Shown: piece by piece, positions 10,701 through 18,523 of the stretch
How positions within the stretch are numbered: the stretch's first letter is position 1
Layout of the letters: every line of letters starts with the position of its first letter
DNA from: Enterococcus rotai
GTDB taxonomy: Bacteria; Bacillota; Bacilli; Lactobacillales; Enterococcaceae
Reading direction: 5' to 3'
DNA length: 64,000 bases
NCBI RefSeq assembly: GCF_001465345.1
Contig: NZ_CP013655.1
Location: 3,411,091 to 3,475,090 of the forward strand
Translations under genes and position numbers: made by a program
The notes under the pieces: generated by a model
Databases searched by the model: none
What the model saw: the letters and a program-made list of their open reading frames with translations, nothing else
Told to the model about the DNA's origin: nothing

Positions 10701-11652
10701 CAAAAGAAGATCGTCTAAAACTTGAAAAGATGTTTCTATGAGTGTCTAACGTATTCTCTAAAATCGTTTTATTCATATCAATATCAGTTGGAACTAAGAC
10801 TGTACTAGTAAAATCACCTATAACCGATAAATATTTTTCTCCTCTCGACCTTTTAAATGTAGTAACATTGATTGTAAATTTCTTATTTTCAGACCATTGT
10901 TGCAGAGCAGTACTATAAAGAGTTAAAAAGAGCGAATTTAATGATATTTTTCTTCTTTCAGCAATCTCTTTTAGTTTTGAAAGCTTCTCTGCTGTATAAA
11001 TATATTCTTTTCTAGCAAATTTACTGTGACTTGCTTTTTCTTCCTTCACTAATAAATTTGGCGCATCTGGCAAAGTCTCTATCTTTTGTTTCCAATATTC
11101 TCTATCTTTCTCATACCTTGCAGATTTTTTTGAATTTAAGTATGAGTCATTTATTTCTAAAAGAAGGTCAGACACGTCTGTTAATTTTACTCGATCATTT
11201 TTCACTGTCTTTTTTATGTCATCAAACAACTGAAATAAACTTAGACCATCAGCTATTAATAAATCTATACTTATAAAAATCAAATAATTACTAGGTTCCT
11301 CTACATTTTTTACTGCTTCAAAAGTATACAATGGAAAATCACCAGATTGATATAATTTATGTGATAACCGTTCTCTTGTTCTCTCTCTAAAACTCTTCAT
11401 TTCATCATTAGATTTTGAGCTAACGATTATTTCATAATTAAAATTATTGATAATTTCAAACGTTTCCATATTTTTTACTTTTGCTCTTAACATCGGTTGT
11501 ACTTGTATTACTTTGTTTAACGCATCCTGAAATTCCTGAATATTTCCTTTATACTTAACTTCCAAATACATATGAGTACCAGTCTTTGCATCAAAAGATT
11601 CATTTCTCCCTAAAAGATACGCTTTTTGAACTTCTGTCATTTTTATTTCCAT
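7783..11652 (-). CDS. single-module NRPS: Cy-A-PCP-TE, probably cysteine-activating
   Basis: The protein has 1289 residues from the ATG at 11652, chosen for its AGGGAG site over an ATG 45 bases upstream. Domains in order: a heterocyclization domain with LLGR-type N-terminal motif (TEVQKAYLLGR), DxxxxDxxS (Asp130, Asp135, Ser138), IGDFTS (278-283) and PYVFTS; an adenylation domain with FTSGTTGEPKG, SLGGATEASIW, YRTGD and NGK; a carrier domain with phosphopantetheine Ser965 (GGDS); and a thioesterase whose nucleophile motif GWCIG carries Cys1098. Pocket residues read by eye (D, L, F, N, L or M, S, L, I, W) lie close to the known cysteine code. Expected chemistry is acyl transfer to Cys, cyclodehydration to thiazoline and TE release. 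Start overlaps the PPTase gene by 53 bases. Confidence 0.88.
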   Translation of the reverse strand: MEIKMTEVQKAYLLGRNESFDAKTGTHMYLEVKYKGNIQEFQDALNKVIQVQPMLRAKVKNMETFEIINNFNYEIIVSSKSNDEMKSFRERTRERLSHKLYQSGDFPLYTFEAVKNVEEPSNYLIFISIDLLIADGLSLFQLFDDIKKTVKNDRVKLTDVSDLLLEINDSYLNSKKSARYEKDREYWKQKIETLPDAPNLLVKEEKASHSKFARKEYIYTAEKLSKLKEIAERRKISLNSLFLTLYSTALQQWSENKKFTINVTTFKRSRGEKYLSVIGDFTSTVLVPTDIDMNKTILENTLDTHRNIFSSFRRSSFEGIEVLRELKKRGRQPLMPYVFTSMLFDFDKFDELGEIDYWISETAQVYLDCQMKIVNGSLNISWDYLKEIFEINQIDEMFQFFIQSIDGFLLDEEIDVRSISKKLNQLIEQKYFKYNSSPSIIKKNTQSILSAFKKVKKEFPEKLAFSEVDDSITFNELDRKSDDLAEVIGREKQRYDFKKIRIGIVGKKSIESTVQMLAVIKTSDSFCFISEDMPENRYRKLLKTSNIQLLIKGERVFRAEPSLRLENEYQEIPNDELYVIFTSGTTGEPKGISISERPVLNTIDDIIARTRVNQEDVLFNVSDLSFDLSVFDLLTPLLSGCETILCPNSSNLYPFKEKILQATFWNSTPGLVQTLLSIFDCKIMNIRNILMSGDFIPADLVYQIKGTFLNEELNIFSLGGATEASIWSIYYPLNDFSDRRVPYGYPLSNQNYYVLDRNDCLVNSNVSGELVIAGEGLANGYLLKNQNHGVFYEHAQWGPIYRTGDKGYLTDEGYVNILGRMESELKVNGYRIDLIEIEHSLSSIKDISETKVVVKENQNEKKYLSAFYTTNTMNEISHEIFRSELRKVLPTYMIPSSFTHLNTLPLTSNGKINLKKLKEMEPKASQKFTEKELELFDLWTQVIDLEENNTRLTKSATFFEIGGDSIKLPELLYKINNKYNVDITIEELLNHFSLNDQARYLEKIKQEDNNFKTNQFLTQLKKGTSEKSIVFIHAGSGEIGIYNELAKNIDSKYNVFAIRFKKDIKKSAPRVIDFTKLAKEYNEYLENFESIDYLGGWCIGGTIGYEISKINSKVNNLFMINTMPPVENKIQKFEFQLKNEQQFIYETFDYKVESAVNTDELWEQIILLLEKRLDLMPKLLKIVPNELARLIPFFGESSPRELIYYINLFRSFETARHLYEDSTSVLKDIFYFGAESEKIPNYVQWRQHVKGSWIEKHISGDHTTIFEGDNVKLLARAMNQTFRKKEEKQ

Positions 11653-12148
11653 TTTTATTTTCTCCCTTAAAATGATTACAAATATACGCAACAACATAAT
11701 TATTTTGCTCGACTATCTTCACCGTTACATGGTTCTTATTTTTATAAGATACTTTGTAACGATTGAGTTCGTCCTGTTCAATACTAATTTCTTTAAAATC
11801 AATATACAATCCTTCTCCAAAATACTTTGAATACACCTCCTTTATCCCCCATAGTTTAAAAAAATTTTCTTGTTGAGCCTTTGAATAGCTGATGCAATCT
11901 TTGCAGTTAAACATAAATGATATAAAAATATCCATCTGTTCATGAGTTAGAGGTTTCTTTTTTTCAATATCAATTGATACAGGGCAAATAGATGAAGTTA
12001 TAAGTGCCGCATAGTTTCCCGAATACGATTTAGAAAAGAATTTTGGATTTTTACACTTTATTAATTGATTAAAGTAAATCCTTTGATTTTCCTTGCTGAT
12101 ATTTTTTTCCAGCAAATATATTTCACTTCTCAACTTCTTCATCCCCAT
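11600..12148 (-). CDS. 4'-phosphopantetheinyl transferase, Sfp type
   Basis: The 182-residue protein carries the Sfp signature pieces SIDIEK (about residues 57-62) and FFKLWGIKEVYSKYFGEGL (about 95-113), where the WxxKE pattern binds Mg and CoA. It would install phosphopantetheine on the NRPS carrier domain and on the stand-alone carrier protein of this operon. It is shorter than typical Sfp (about 220-230 residues). The start is uncertain because the ribosome site is weak (AGGTATA). Its 3' end runs into the NRPS start. Confidence 0.8.
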   Translation of the reverse strand: MGMKKLRSEIYLLEKNISKENQRIYFNQLIKCKNPKFFSKSYSGNYAALITSSICPVSIDIEKKKPLTHEQMDIFISFMFNCKDCISYSKAQQENFFKLWGIKEVYSKYFGEGLYIDFKEISIEQDELNRYKVSYKNKNHVTVKIVEQNNYVVAYICNHFKGENKNGNKNDRSSKSVSFREK

Positions 12149-12213
12149 CCATATATACCTGTTTATAAATTAATTTAAAAAATAGATGTAATGTTGAAGA
12201 AATTATTTTAGCG

Positions 12214-13731
12214 TCATACTACATCATTTTTTAAGTTGCAAATTATTTTGGATACCTTTTTCCGATCAAGTTTACCAGTGTTTTTTTTAGGAAGTTCTCC
12301 ATAATCAAATAAGTAAACACCATCCAATAACATATAGGACGATAATACTTTATTCAATTTTTCATTGATATCAACGCAATTATATTCTATAGTACTTTCA
12401 ATACAAGCAATAATCTTAGGTTCACCGGAAGATCTTTTAGATTGAATAACAATTACCTCTTTTATATTTGGAAAAAAAGACAAAATTGCCGATTCAATCT
12501 CAGCCAGCTGTACTCGATGGCCTCGAACTTTTACTTGTGTATCCTTTCGTTCAATATAATAAAGACCAGCTTCCCTTACTTCAATGATATCACCAGTACT
12601 ATATATACTTTTTGGTTCTGCTCTTTGATTATTTTTAAAGTAACTCCCAACTACAGGTATTTTGTAATCCAATACAAGCTCACCTATTTTACCTTTTGTA
12701 TGATAATTCTCAACAGGATATATTTCACCATTTTCTAATTTTAGTCTATAATCCAAACATCTATTTGCAATACCCAAACATCCTACCTGATCTACATGAG
12801 TCAGATATTGACCAGAGCAGTAAGAAGACTCTGTTTGTCCATATAAAGCATATATTGGTTTTGCTGGGAACAATTCAGCAGCTTTTAAATAGTCATGTTT
12901 CAAAACAGCTTCTCCACCCAAAACAAAAACTTTTAAATGATTTAATTGATTTTTTTTCTGGTGGATTCTTAAAAAATATCTAAAGAAAGTAGGGACACTA
13001 TGCCAGATAGTAATTTTATTTTTTTTGAGCCATCTATCTAATAACATTATATTTTTCATATTTTTTAAATCACACAAATATAGAGTTGCCCCAGAATAAA
13101 GTGAAGTATAGATATCTACAACAGAAGCATCATGACTAAGAGTTGAAAATAGTGTTAGGCGGTCATTTGCAGTAATGTGCAAATTTTTAATATATTCTTT
13201 AACATAATAATCAACTGCAAAAGAAGTTTGGCAAACATACTTAGGATGACCTGTTGATCCCGAAGTAGGTAATCGATAAACCTCTTCACAGTTTAAGCTT
13301 TTTTTAAAAGATATATCATGATTTTTAAATAAATCAAAAGTGGCAAGATCTACAATTATTAGTTTGGGAAAGATTTTATTAAAATAGTTTGTATTTTCTT
13401 CACTTAGTTGGTTTGTTAGAATCATATCAAGATTTGCAGTTAAAATTATCTTTTCAATTTTTGCAATTGGATCGCCTTTTTCAATAGGTATATATGTACA
13501 TTCGGCATATAGACAGCCGATCATTGCAATAATACTTGTTACCTCGTGATCAAACAGCAATCCACAAGTAAAAGTAACAATTTTATTGTATTGAGTATTA
13601 GTAATTAATTCAGCTATTCCTCTGCTTGAATTTAATAAATTTCTATAAGTTATTACTATCTCTCCATCAACAAGAGCTGCTTTATCTGGGAAACGTTTAA
13701 CTGTAGACTCAATTTCTTTAATCAACATCAT
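12214..13731 (-). CDS. stand-alone adenylation (AMP-ligase) enzyme
   Basis: The 505-residue enzyme begins at the ATG at 13731, after AGGGAG; an upstream ATG at 13788 lacks a site. Motifs seen: LPTSGSTGHPK (A3), YALYGQTESS (A5), YSTGD (A7), VKVRGHRVQLAEIE (A8) and a C-terminal catalytic lysine region KKNTGKLDRKK (A10). An Asp in LSHDASVVD at the pocket position that usually binds an alpha-amino group suggests an amino acid substrate, though which one cannot be read. It probably loads the discrete carrier protein with the starter unit. It overlaps the MFS gene by 14 bases. Confidence 0.85.
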   Translation of the reverse strand: MMLIKEIESTVKRFPDKAALVDGEIVITYRNLLNSSRGIAELITNTQYNKIVTFTCGLLFDHEVTSIIAMIGCLYAECTYIPIEKGDPIAKIEKIILTANLDMILTNQLSEENTNYFNKIFPKLIIVDLATFDLFKNHDISFKKSLNCEEVYRLPTSGSTGHPKYVCQTSFAVDYYVKEYIKNLHITANDRLTLFSTLSHDASVVDIYTSLYSGATLYLCDLKNMKNIMLLDRWLKKNKITIWHSVPTFFRYFLRIHQKKNQLNHLKVFVLGGEAVLKHDYLKAAELFPAKPIYALYGQTESSYCSGQYLTHVDQVGCLGIANRCLDYRLKLENGEIYPVENYHTKGKIGELVLDYKIPVVGSYFKNNQRAEPKSIYSTGDIIEVREAGLYYIERKDTQVKVRGHRVQLAEIESAILSFFPNIKEVIVIQSKRSSGEPKIIACIESTIEYNCVDINEKLNKVLSSYMLLDGVYLFDYGELPKKNTGKLDRKKVSKIICNLKNDVV

Positions 13732-14959
13732 TGACTCCCTTTTTTTTAAAAATAATAGATCGTAAGAGAAATGAAGCAACAAGCACACAAATAATAATAA
13801 TTGTTGTCATAAGCATGATCCCCTTTTTAAAGTTCATATTAATAGTCGTAGATAGTACTGGTATTAACATCGTAGTTGAAAATGAAATCAACATTTGACG
13901 AATACCAGATACTCTTCCCATAAACTCCTGTTTGCTTTTCATTTGTAATGTAAAGCTAAACATAGATACTGATATAGCATTAGTAATTCCTAGCAATAAC
14001 ATTGCAACACAAATAATATATTTCTGATCAATAACTAGTAAGCCAATCGCTATACCTTCAATAGATAAAGCAATTAATGCTATATAAAACGTATGATGAA
14101 TCTTTTCGTTTCGTCCAAATAGATTAACCCCAATTATTGCTCCGATAGCAAATAAAGAGTCCCAAATGGATAACCAACTACTTCCTACATTTATAAAAGA
14201 TAGCAACGGTGCATATGTTAAATTAATAAAAGAAACAATAACAAAATCAATCGTACCAATGAGGGCAATAAAAAGGATAATTCTATGCTTAGCTAAATGA
14301 AGAATCATTTCTTTCCAATCATGTAAAACGTTCTTAGGAGAAAATAGTTTAAAATTGTTAAAAAATTCTAAAATAGACTCTTCTTGTTGATTGGGTATAT
14401 ATGAAATTTTCACGAAAAAAGCTGAACAAAAATAAGATATACCATTAATGAAAATAGCTACATATGGTGAAAAAATCGCAATAATAATTCCTGCAAATCC
14501 TGCACCCATAAATTGACCTATTTGCTGGTAGGTTGACGTTCTTGCATTGTATTTAGCTAAATCAGAATCATGCGCTATCAAAGGGCCTATTGTAAAAATT
14601 GAAGTTCTATAAAAGGGTCTTAGTAAACTCAATAATGTTGCGGCAAAGACTAATGACGATGTTATTCCTAGCATTGAAAAAAAGCCTGCTATTACAATAA
14701 TTATTCCTCTTAATATCTCGGAAATAACAGCAGCTGATTTTGCTCGCCCATTATCAGCTGCAATACTAGCAAAAGACTGCGTCAAAAAAGCCAACACTGC
14801 TTCTAGGACAAGGATTAAAGCAAACGACGATGTTTTCCCTGTTTGATTATATAAAATCATTCCCACTGCTAATACATACATTCCATTACCAATATTCGAA
14901 ATAAGCATTCCCATTGGTAATAAAAATTGTGGATCATTATAATACTTTCTTCTAGTCAT
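13718..14959 (-). CDS. MFS transporter
   Basis: The 413-residue membrane protein has about twelve hydrophobic segments and the short charged cytoplasmic loop AADNGRAKSAA in the MFS motif A position. It resembles the drug/metabolite efflux MFS group often found in natural-product operons, including siderophore export. Ribosome site AGGTGG precedes the ATG. The operon has both this and an ABC exporter, so one may export product and the other confer immunity or handle an intermediate. Confidence 0.85.
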   Translation of the reverse strand: MTRRKYYNDPQFLLPMGMLISNIGNGMYVLAVGMILYNQTGKTSSFALILVLEAVLAFLTQSFASIAADNGRAKSAAVISEILRGIIIVIAGFFSMLGITSSLVFAATLLSLLRPFYRTSIFTIGPLIAHDSDLAKYNARTSTYQQIGQFMGAGFAGIIIAIFSPYVAIFINGISYFCSAFFVKISYIPNQQEESILEFFNNFKLFSPKNVLHDWKEMILHLAKHRIILFIALIGTIDFVIVSFINLTYAPLLSFINVGSSWLSIWDSLFAIGAIIGVNLFGRNEKIHHTFYIALIALSIEGIAIGLLVIDQKYIICVAMLLLGITNAISVSMFSFTLQMKSKQEFMGRVSGIRQMLISFSTTMLIPVLSTTINMNFKKGIMLMTTIIIICVLVASFLLRSIIFKKKGVNDVD

Positions 14960-14974
14960 TCCTATACCACCTTT

Positions 14975-16225
14975 TTAATAAAAGCTAAGTTGGATATCTT
15001 TTTCAAACTCTTCCAAAAATTCAAAATACTGTTTTTTAGGCATATCTCTTGGGAAACAACCTGTTATCCAAGCTAAATAAGAAAATGACTCTCCCTCGGC
15101 AGCAATATAATCACCAGCTCTTTTTCTAAGAAAAATCTTGTCAATCGCCTCATGTTTTAATTTCTCCCCCACCTTAATCTCTTTAATTTTACCTTGTCCT
15201 TTATAACTGACATTGTACCAAAAAAGGTTTTCCATAGGTTTCCATTCTCTTCGGTATTTTTTGATACGCATAATTTCCTGAGGAATATAAGATTTTAGTA
15301 ACATTTCATAGTAAGGCTCCCCCGACGTCTTTTCAAAAATTTGATAAAAAGATCCTCCAGCTCCTGGTCTTAAAGCTGCTTCAATTACGTACGGTTGATT
15401 TTTCTCGTCTAGTCTTAATTCGGTATGTGTCGCACCATTTTCTATCTGACATGCTTTAGCTGCGCTATGAGCTTCACTTAGAATATCAGATTTAATTTTT
15501 TGATCTAAATCTACTTCTGTAAAGTACAGTCTATCTGGAAAGTTTGGTCCTACAGGTGTTCCTTTCGACATAATACCATCAATAATTGGTTCACCATTTA
15601 TCCAAATTGTATCAACGGAATATTCTCTTCCATTGATATACTCTTCAATAAGATAGCCGCTAGTTTGAGCAGCCTCTTTATTGAGAACTGTTTTATTAAA
15701 ACGAATAATTTTTTTGATTTGATTTATTAATTCAACTTCTGTACTCACGATTTTTACGCCTGCACTCCCTGCACCAAATACTGGTTTCACAATCAGTGGA
15801 AACTCAAGCGTTAAAGACGTTAACTCATCAATAGTTTTTCCAAAAAACATTTGAGGTGTCTTTACATTTTTTTGTAACCATGTAGATTTCATCAACGTTT
15901 TGTCTCTCAGTGTCATATAAGTACTCGTATTATTCACATTAATATTCATTGCTTCTGCAATCAAAGCAACTTTATTGGTCAATTGCTCTATGCAAGAAAC
16001 AATACCAAAAATTTCCCCATATTGATTTTCAATAATGTTAACAATATTTTGTGTATCACTATCGAAAATATCTAAAACAAGATACGGATATGAAGAATCA
16101 ATATCTTTTTCCGAGAGATAAATAAAAATTGGTTGATAGCCTATTTTTTTTGCTGCTTCATATAAATATTGAGTACTAGTATCTTCAGAAAAAATCAGAA
16201 TAACATTTTTTTTTCTATTGATCAT
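14975..16225 (-). CDS. ATP-grasp carboxylate-amine ligase
   Basis: The 416-residue protein has an ATP-grasp core: LRDKTLMKSTWLQKNVKTP, the flexible loop FPLIVKPVFGAGSAGVKIV (about residues 143-161), the nucleotide and metal block LIEEYINGREYSVDTI, and HTELRLDEKNQPYVIEAALR with metal-binding Glu and a downstream Arg. ATP-grasp ligases activate a carboxylate as acyl phosphate and join it to an amine or thiol. In this operon it may append an amino acid or act on the thiazoline acid. The start overlaps the carrier protein gene (ATGA), which suggests the two act close together. Confidence 0.85.
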   Translation of the reverse strand: MINRKKNVILIFSEDTSTQYLYEAAKKIGYQPIFIYLSEKDIDSSYPYLVLDIFDSDTQNIVNIIENQYGEIFGIVSCIEQLTNKVALIAEAMNINVNNTSTYMTLRDKTLMKSTWLQKNVKTPQMFFGKTIDELTSLTLEFPLIVKPVFGAGSAGVKIVSTEVELINQIKKIIRFNKTVLNKEAAQTSGYLIEEYINGREYSVDTIWINGEPIIDGIMSKGTPVGPNFPDRLYFTEVDLDQKIKSDILSEAHSAAKACQIENGATHTELRLDEKNQPYVIEAALRPGAGGSFYQIFEKTSGEPYYEMLLKSYIPQEIMRIKKYRREWKPMENLFWYNVSYKGQGKIKEIKVGEKLKHEAIDKIFLRKRAGDYIAAEGESFSYLAWITGCFPRDMPKKQYFEFLEEFEKDIQLSFY

Positions 16226-16473
16226 TTTAATTCCTCACTTTGATTGAAAAAATGACTAATTTTATTTAGTGTGGAAACTGAATCCACTTCAAATTCATCA
16301 AAATCAATCTCAATTCCTGCTTGTTCTTCAATTCTTAATACAAGCTCCATTAATGCTAAAGAATCTACCCCAAGGTTCTTAATCGGCACATATTCAAACT
16401 GTTCAATATTTCCGATGATATCATTAATGACTTTTTCTTCAACCAAACCCGATAATAATTTCTCTATATTCAT
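16222..16473 (-). CDS. acyl/peptidyl carrier protein
   Basis: The 83-residue acidic protein has the carrier signature LGVDSLALMELVLRIEEQ, with the phosphopantetheine serine in DSL (about residue 39). The ribosome site GGAGGAAAA precedes the ATG. Fatty-acid ACP genes normally sit with fab genes. This one lies between the unknown 329-aa gene and the ATP-grasp gene, so it is probably the pathway's discrete starter-unit carrier, charged by the AMP-ligase. Confidence 0.88.
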   Translation of the reverse strand: MNIEKLLSGLVEEKVINDIIGNIEQFEYVPIKNLGVDSLALMELVLRIEEQAGIEIDFDEFEVDSVSTLNKISHFFNQSEELK

Positions 16474-16475
16474 AT

Positions 16476-17465
16476 CTATTTTTCCTCCATTAATAATTTT
16501 ATGGTCAGTTGATAAGCTTGATTTTGAAACTCTTTATAATCTGAAACAAGTTGTTGGTATTGGAGTAGATATTTCTCCAAAAAGTGAGTTTTCGGACGAT
16601 TATAGAGCAAACTAAACCACTTTAGCAACGTTTCTAAATCTTGATTGATTTTGTTGATTGTATTCAATATTTCAGCATTTGGTTCATAATACTCTGCTAT
16701 CTCTTGCCATGCAGTTGTTATTGGCTCGATTTTGTTTGCTAAATGCTTATACATTCGCAGTTGCGTCTTTTTAGACATCTCACCTGAAAGAACGGCTTCT
16801 TTTTCTGAAAGAAAATAATCATATAAAGTCCATAAGCTTTGATCATCACAGATTACTTTTTCACCAGAATTAAAAATGGTATTTTTTTCTACTGTATATC
16901 CATATTGCTCGTTCATAATATGACTAAACGGTTGGTTACTCTCTTCAATTGTCTGTACGAATTCAGTTGGAACCTTTATAAAACTTAGTGTGATTTCTCC
17001 CGAATCAGAAACAGGAAATTTTTCTAATAATTCTGGAACAGAAATAGGTACTTTAGTTTCTTTCATTGTTTCATTTGTTTTAGTTATAAAAACGGTGCTT
17101 TGATCAATTGATTCTATTAAGTTACTTGTAAAGTACTTACTACTGTCAGGACGTATTGTTTCAAGCATACTATGCGCATAATAAGACTGATTTAAAAATT
17201 CATCCAAGGTTGTTTCTAACTCTGATGGTTTTATAACTAGTGTTTCTTCCAACTTATCTTGAATTTCTTTTAAACCATTATGCGTGGCTAGAATGGGCTC
17301 ATTTTTTTCCGTGTAATCAAACTCGAAAAAACGATCAGCCATCAACCAATTGAATTTTTTAAGTTTCATATTTCGCTTAAAAATATGGTATAGTGTTCGT
17401 TCATAACACGGATAAATCAAACTTTCAACCTGTTCCCTATCAGTCATTTGATATTCTTTTTCCAT
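16476..17465 (-). CDS. unknown biosynthetic-operon protein (329 aa)
   Basis: I do not recognise a family. The protein is soluble, with no signal peptide or transmembrane segment. It is helical and rich in Glu and Lys, with an aromatic N-terminus (YPCYERTLYHIFKR, then KFNWLMADRFFEFDY). The C-terminal third looks like long amphipathic helices, and no cofactor motif was seen. It sits two bases before the carrier protein gene and 13 bases after thiF, with an AGGAG site, so it is clearly part of the operon. It may be a scaffold or a new enzyme class. Confidence 0.75.
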   Translation of the reverse strand: MEKEYQMTDREQVESLIYPCYERTLYHIFKRNMKLKKFNWLMADRFFEFDYTEKNEPILATHNGLKEIQDKLEETLVIKPSELETTLDEFLNQSYYAHSMLETIRPDSSKYFTSNLIESIDQSTVFITKTNETMKETKVPISVPELLEKFPVSDSGEITLSFIKVPTEFVQTIEESNQPFSHIMNEQYGYTVEKNTIFNSGEKVICDDQSLWTLYDYFLSEKEAVLSGEMSKKTQLRMYKHLANKIEPITTAWQEIAEYYEPNAEILNTINKINQDLETLLKWFSLLYNRPKTHFLEKYLLQYQQLVSDYKEFQNQAYQLTIKLLMEEK

Positions 17466-17478
17466 AGTAGTCTCCTAT

Positions 17479-18216
17479 TCATATCTCTTGGTTATCTTGA
17501 TGTCTATATTGATTACACATGCAATTTTTCCTCTGCTGAACTGCAATTTTTTGAATCTGATTATTTTCAAGATTAATGTAAATTAATTCAGTATTCATTT
17601 TTTGCCCTGTCAAGATCTTTATAGCCTCTGAAGCTTGCCATGACCCTACAACACCAGCTGTACACCCTATGATGGGGACTTTTTTTTGAGTTGTTTTCTG
17701 GTCTTTTGGAAAAAGGCATTCGTAGCAAGGCGTGTTTGCTTTGTTAGGGTCGACATATAAAAGGTATCCTGTCATTGATTCTACAGCCCCAAAAACAATT
17801 GGAATGTGATATTTAAGTGAAAACTTATTTAGTAATACTCGTGTTTCAACATTATCAACGGCATCGATTATTAAATCTGGCTTGCCAATAACTTCTAATA
17901 TATTTTCTTTTGTTAATCTGACCTGATTACTTAAAATCTTTGTAGTTGAATTAAGTTTATTCAACGATTTTTCTGCTGAAAGAGCTTTAGCTTCCCCCAG
18001 CCTATGTTCATTGTGTATGATTTGTCTATTTAAATTTGAGACTTCTAAAATATCATCATCTATAATACAGATATTGCCAATGCCCGCAGCGGTTAAGTAC
18101 AATAGTATGGGTGAACCTAGCCCTCCGGCACCTATCACAGCAACCGAACTCTCCTTTAAGCTTTTTTGCCCTGTTTCACCTATTTGGGACATTAATAACT
18201 GACGCTCATATCGCAT
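17479..18216 (-). CDS. ThiF/MoeB-like E1 adenylyltransferase
   Basis: The 245-residue protein has the E1 nucleotide loop GAGGLGS (about residues 30-36), the metal/ATP segment IIDDDILEVSNLNRQ, DAVDN and GAVESMTGYL, a zinc pair CYEC, GCTAGVVGSWQASEAIK and a C-terminal NCMC pair. This fits ThiF/MoeB enzymes, which adenylate the C-terminal glycine of a ubiquitin-like carrier before thiocarboxylate formation. No C-terminal rhodanese domain is present, so sulfur must come from another protein. Its substrate is almost certainly the ThiS-like protein encoded 61 bases upstream. Confidence 0.9.
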   Translation of the reverse strand: MRYERQLLMSQIGETGQKSLKESSVAVIGAGGLGSPILLYLTAAGIGNICIIDDDILEVSNLNRQIIHNEHRLGEAKALSAEKSLNKLNSTTKILSNQVRLTKENILEVIGKPDLIIDAVDNVETRVLLNKFSLKYHIPIVFGAVESMTGYLLYVDPNKANTPCYECLFPKDQKTTQKKVPIIGCTAGVVGSWQASEAIKILTGQKMNTELIYINLENNQIQKIAVQQRKNCMCNQYRHQDNQEI

Positions 18217-18277
18217 AAATACAACTCCCTATAACTCTTTTATAGTCAAAAAAGATTATGTTTGAGACGATGTTTAT

Positions 18278-18523
18278 CTATCCACCAGATAGCTGAAGCA
18301 AAACAATAACTTCTGAATCTTCTGACAATTCTTTTGAAAAAATTTGATTTTTTTCAACTACATTCTCATTTACTACAAATACTGTATTCCATTTCAGCTC
18401 TTCTTGTTGATCAAAAAATGCTTTTTTGAAATCCTCATCTGTGCCTTTCAAATTATTTATCGCTTCCCCCAAATTGGAGATTTTGAATGATTGTTTTTTT
18501 CCTAGATAATTGATATCCATCAT
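18278..18523 (-). CDS. ThiS/MoaD-like sulfur-carrier protein
   Basis: The 81-residue protein is a beta-grasp carrier: an MDINYLGKKQSF start, a NEN segment and a C-terminal tail LLQLSGG. The chain ends exactly in Gly-Gly, the form adenylated by ThiF and converted to a thiocarboxylate. No extra residues have to be trimmed, unlike QbsE-type carriers. It overlaps the JAMM-FGE gene by four bases (ATGA) with AGGAGG ahead. The gene sits in the NRPS operon with no thiamine or molybdopterin genes in the window, so a role as sulfur or thioacid donor in a secondary pathway is likely. Confidence 0.88.
   Translation of the reverse strand: MMDINYLGKKQSFKISNLGEAINNLKGTDEDFKKAFFDQQEELKWNTVFVVNENVVEKNQIFSKELSEDSEVIVLLQLSGG

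Noticed and set aside
17479-18523. ThiF and ThiS taken as thiamine or molybdopterin biosynthesis genes
   Set aside because: No other thi or moa genes are nearby, and both are tightly co-transcribed with NRPS pathway genes.
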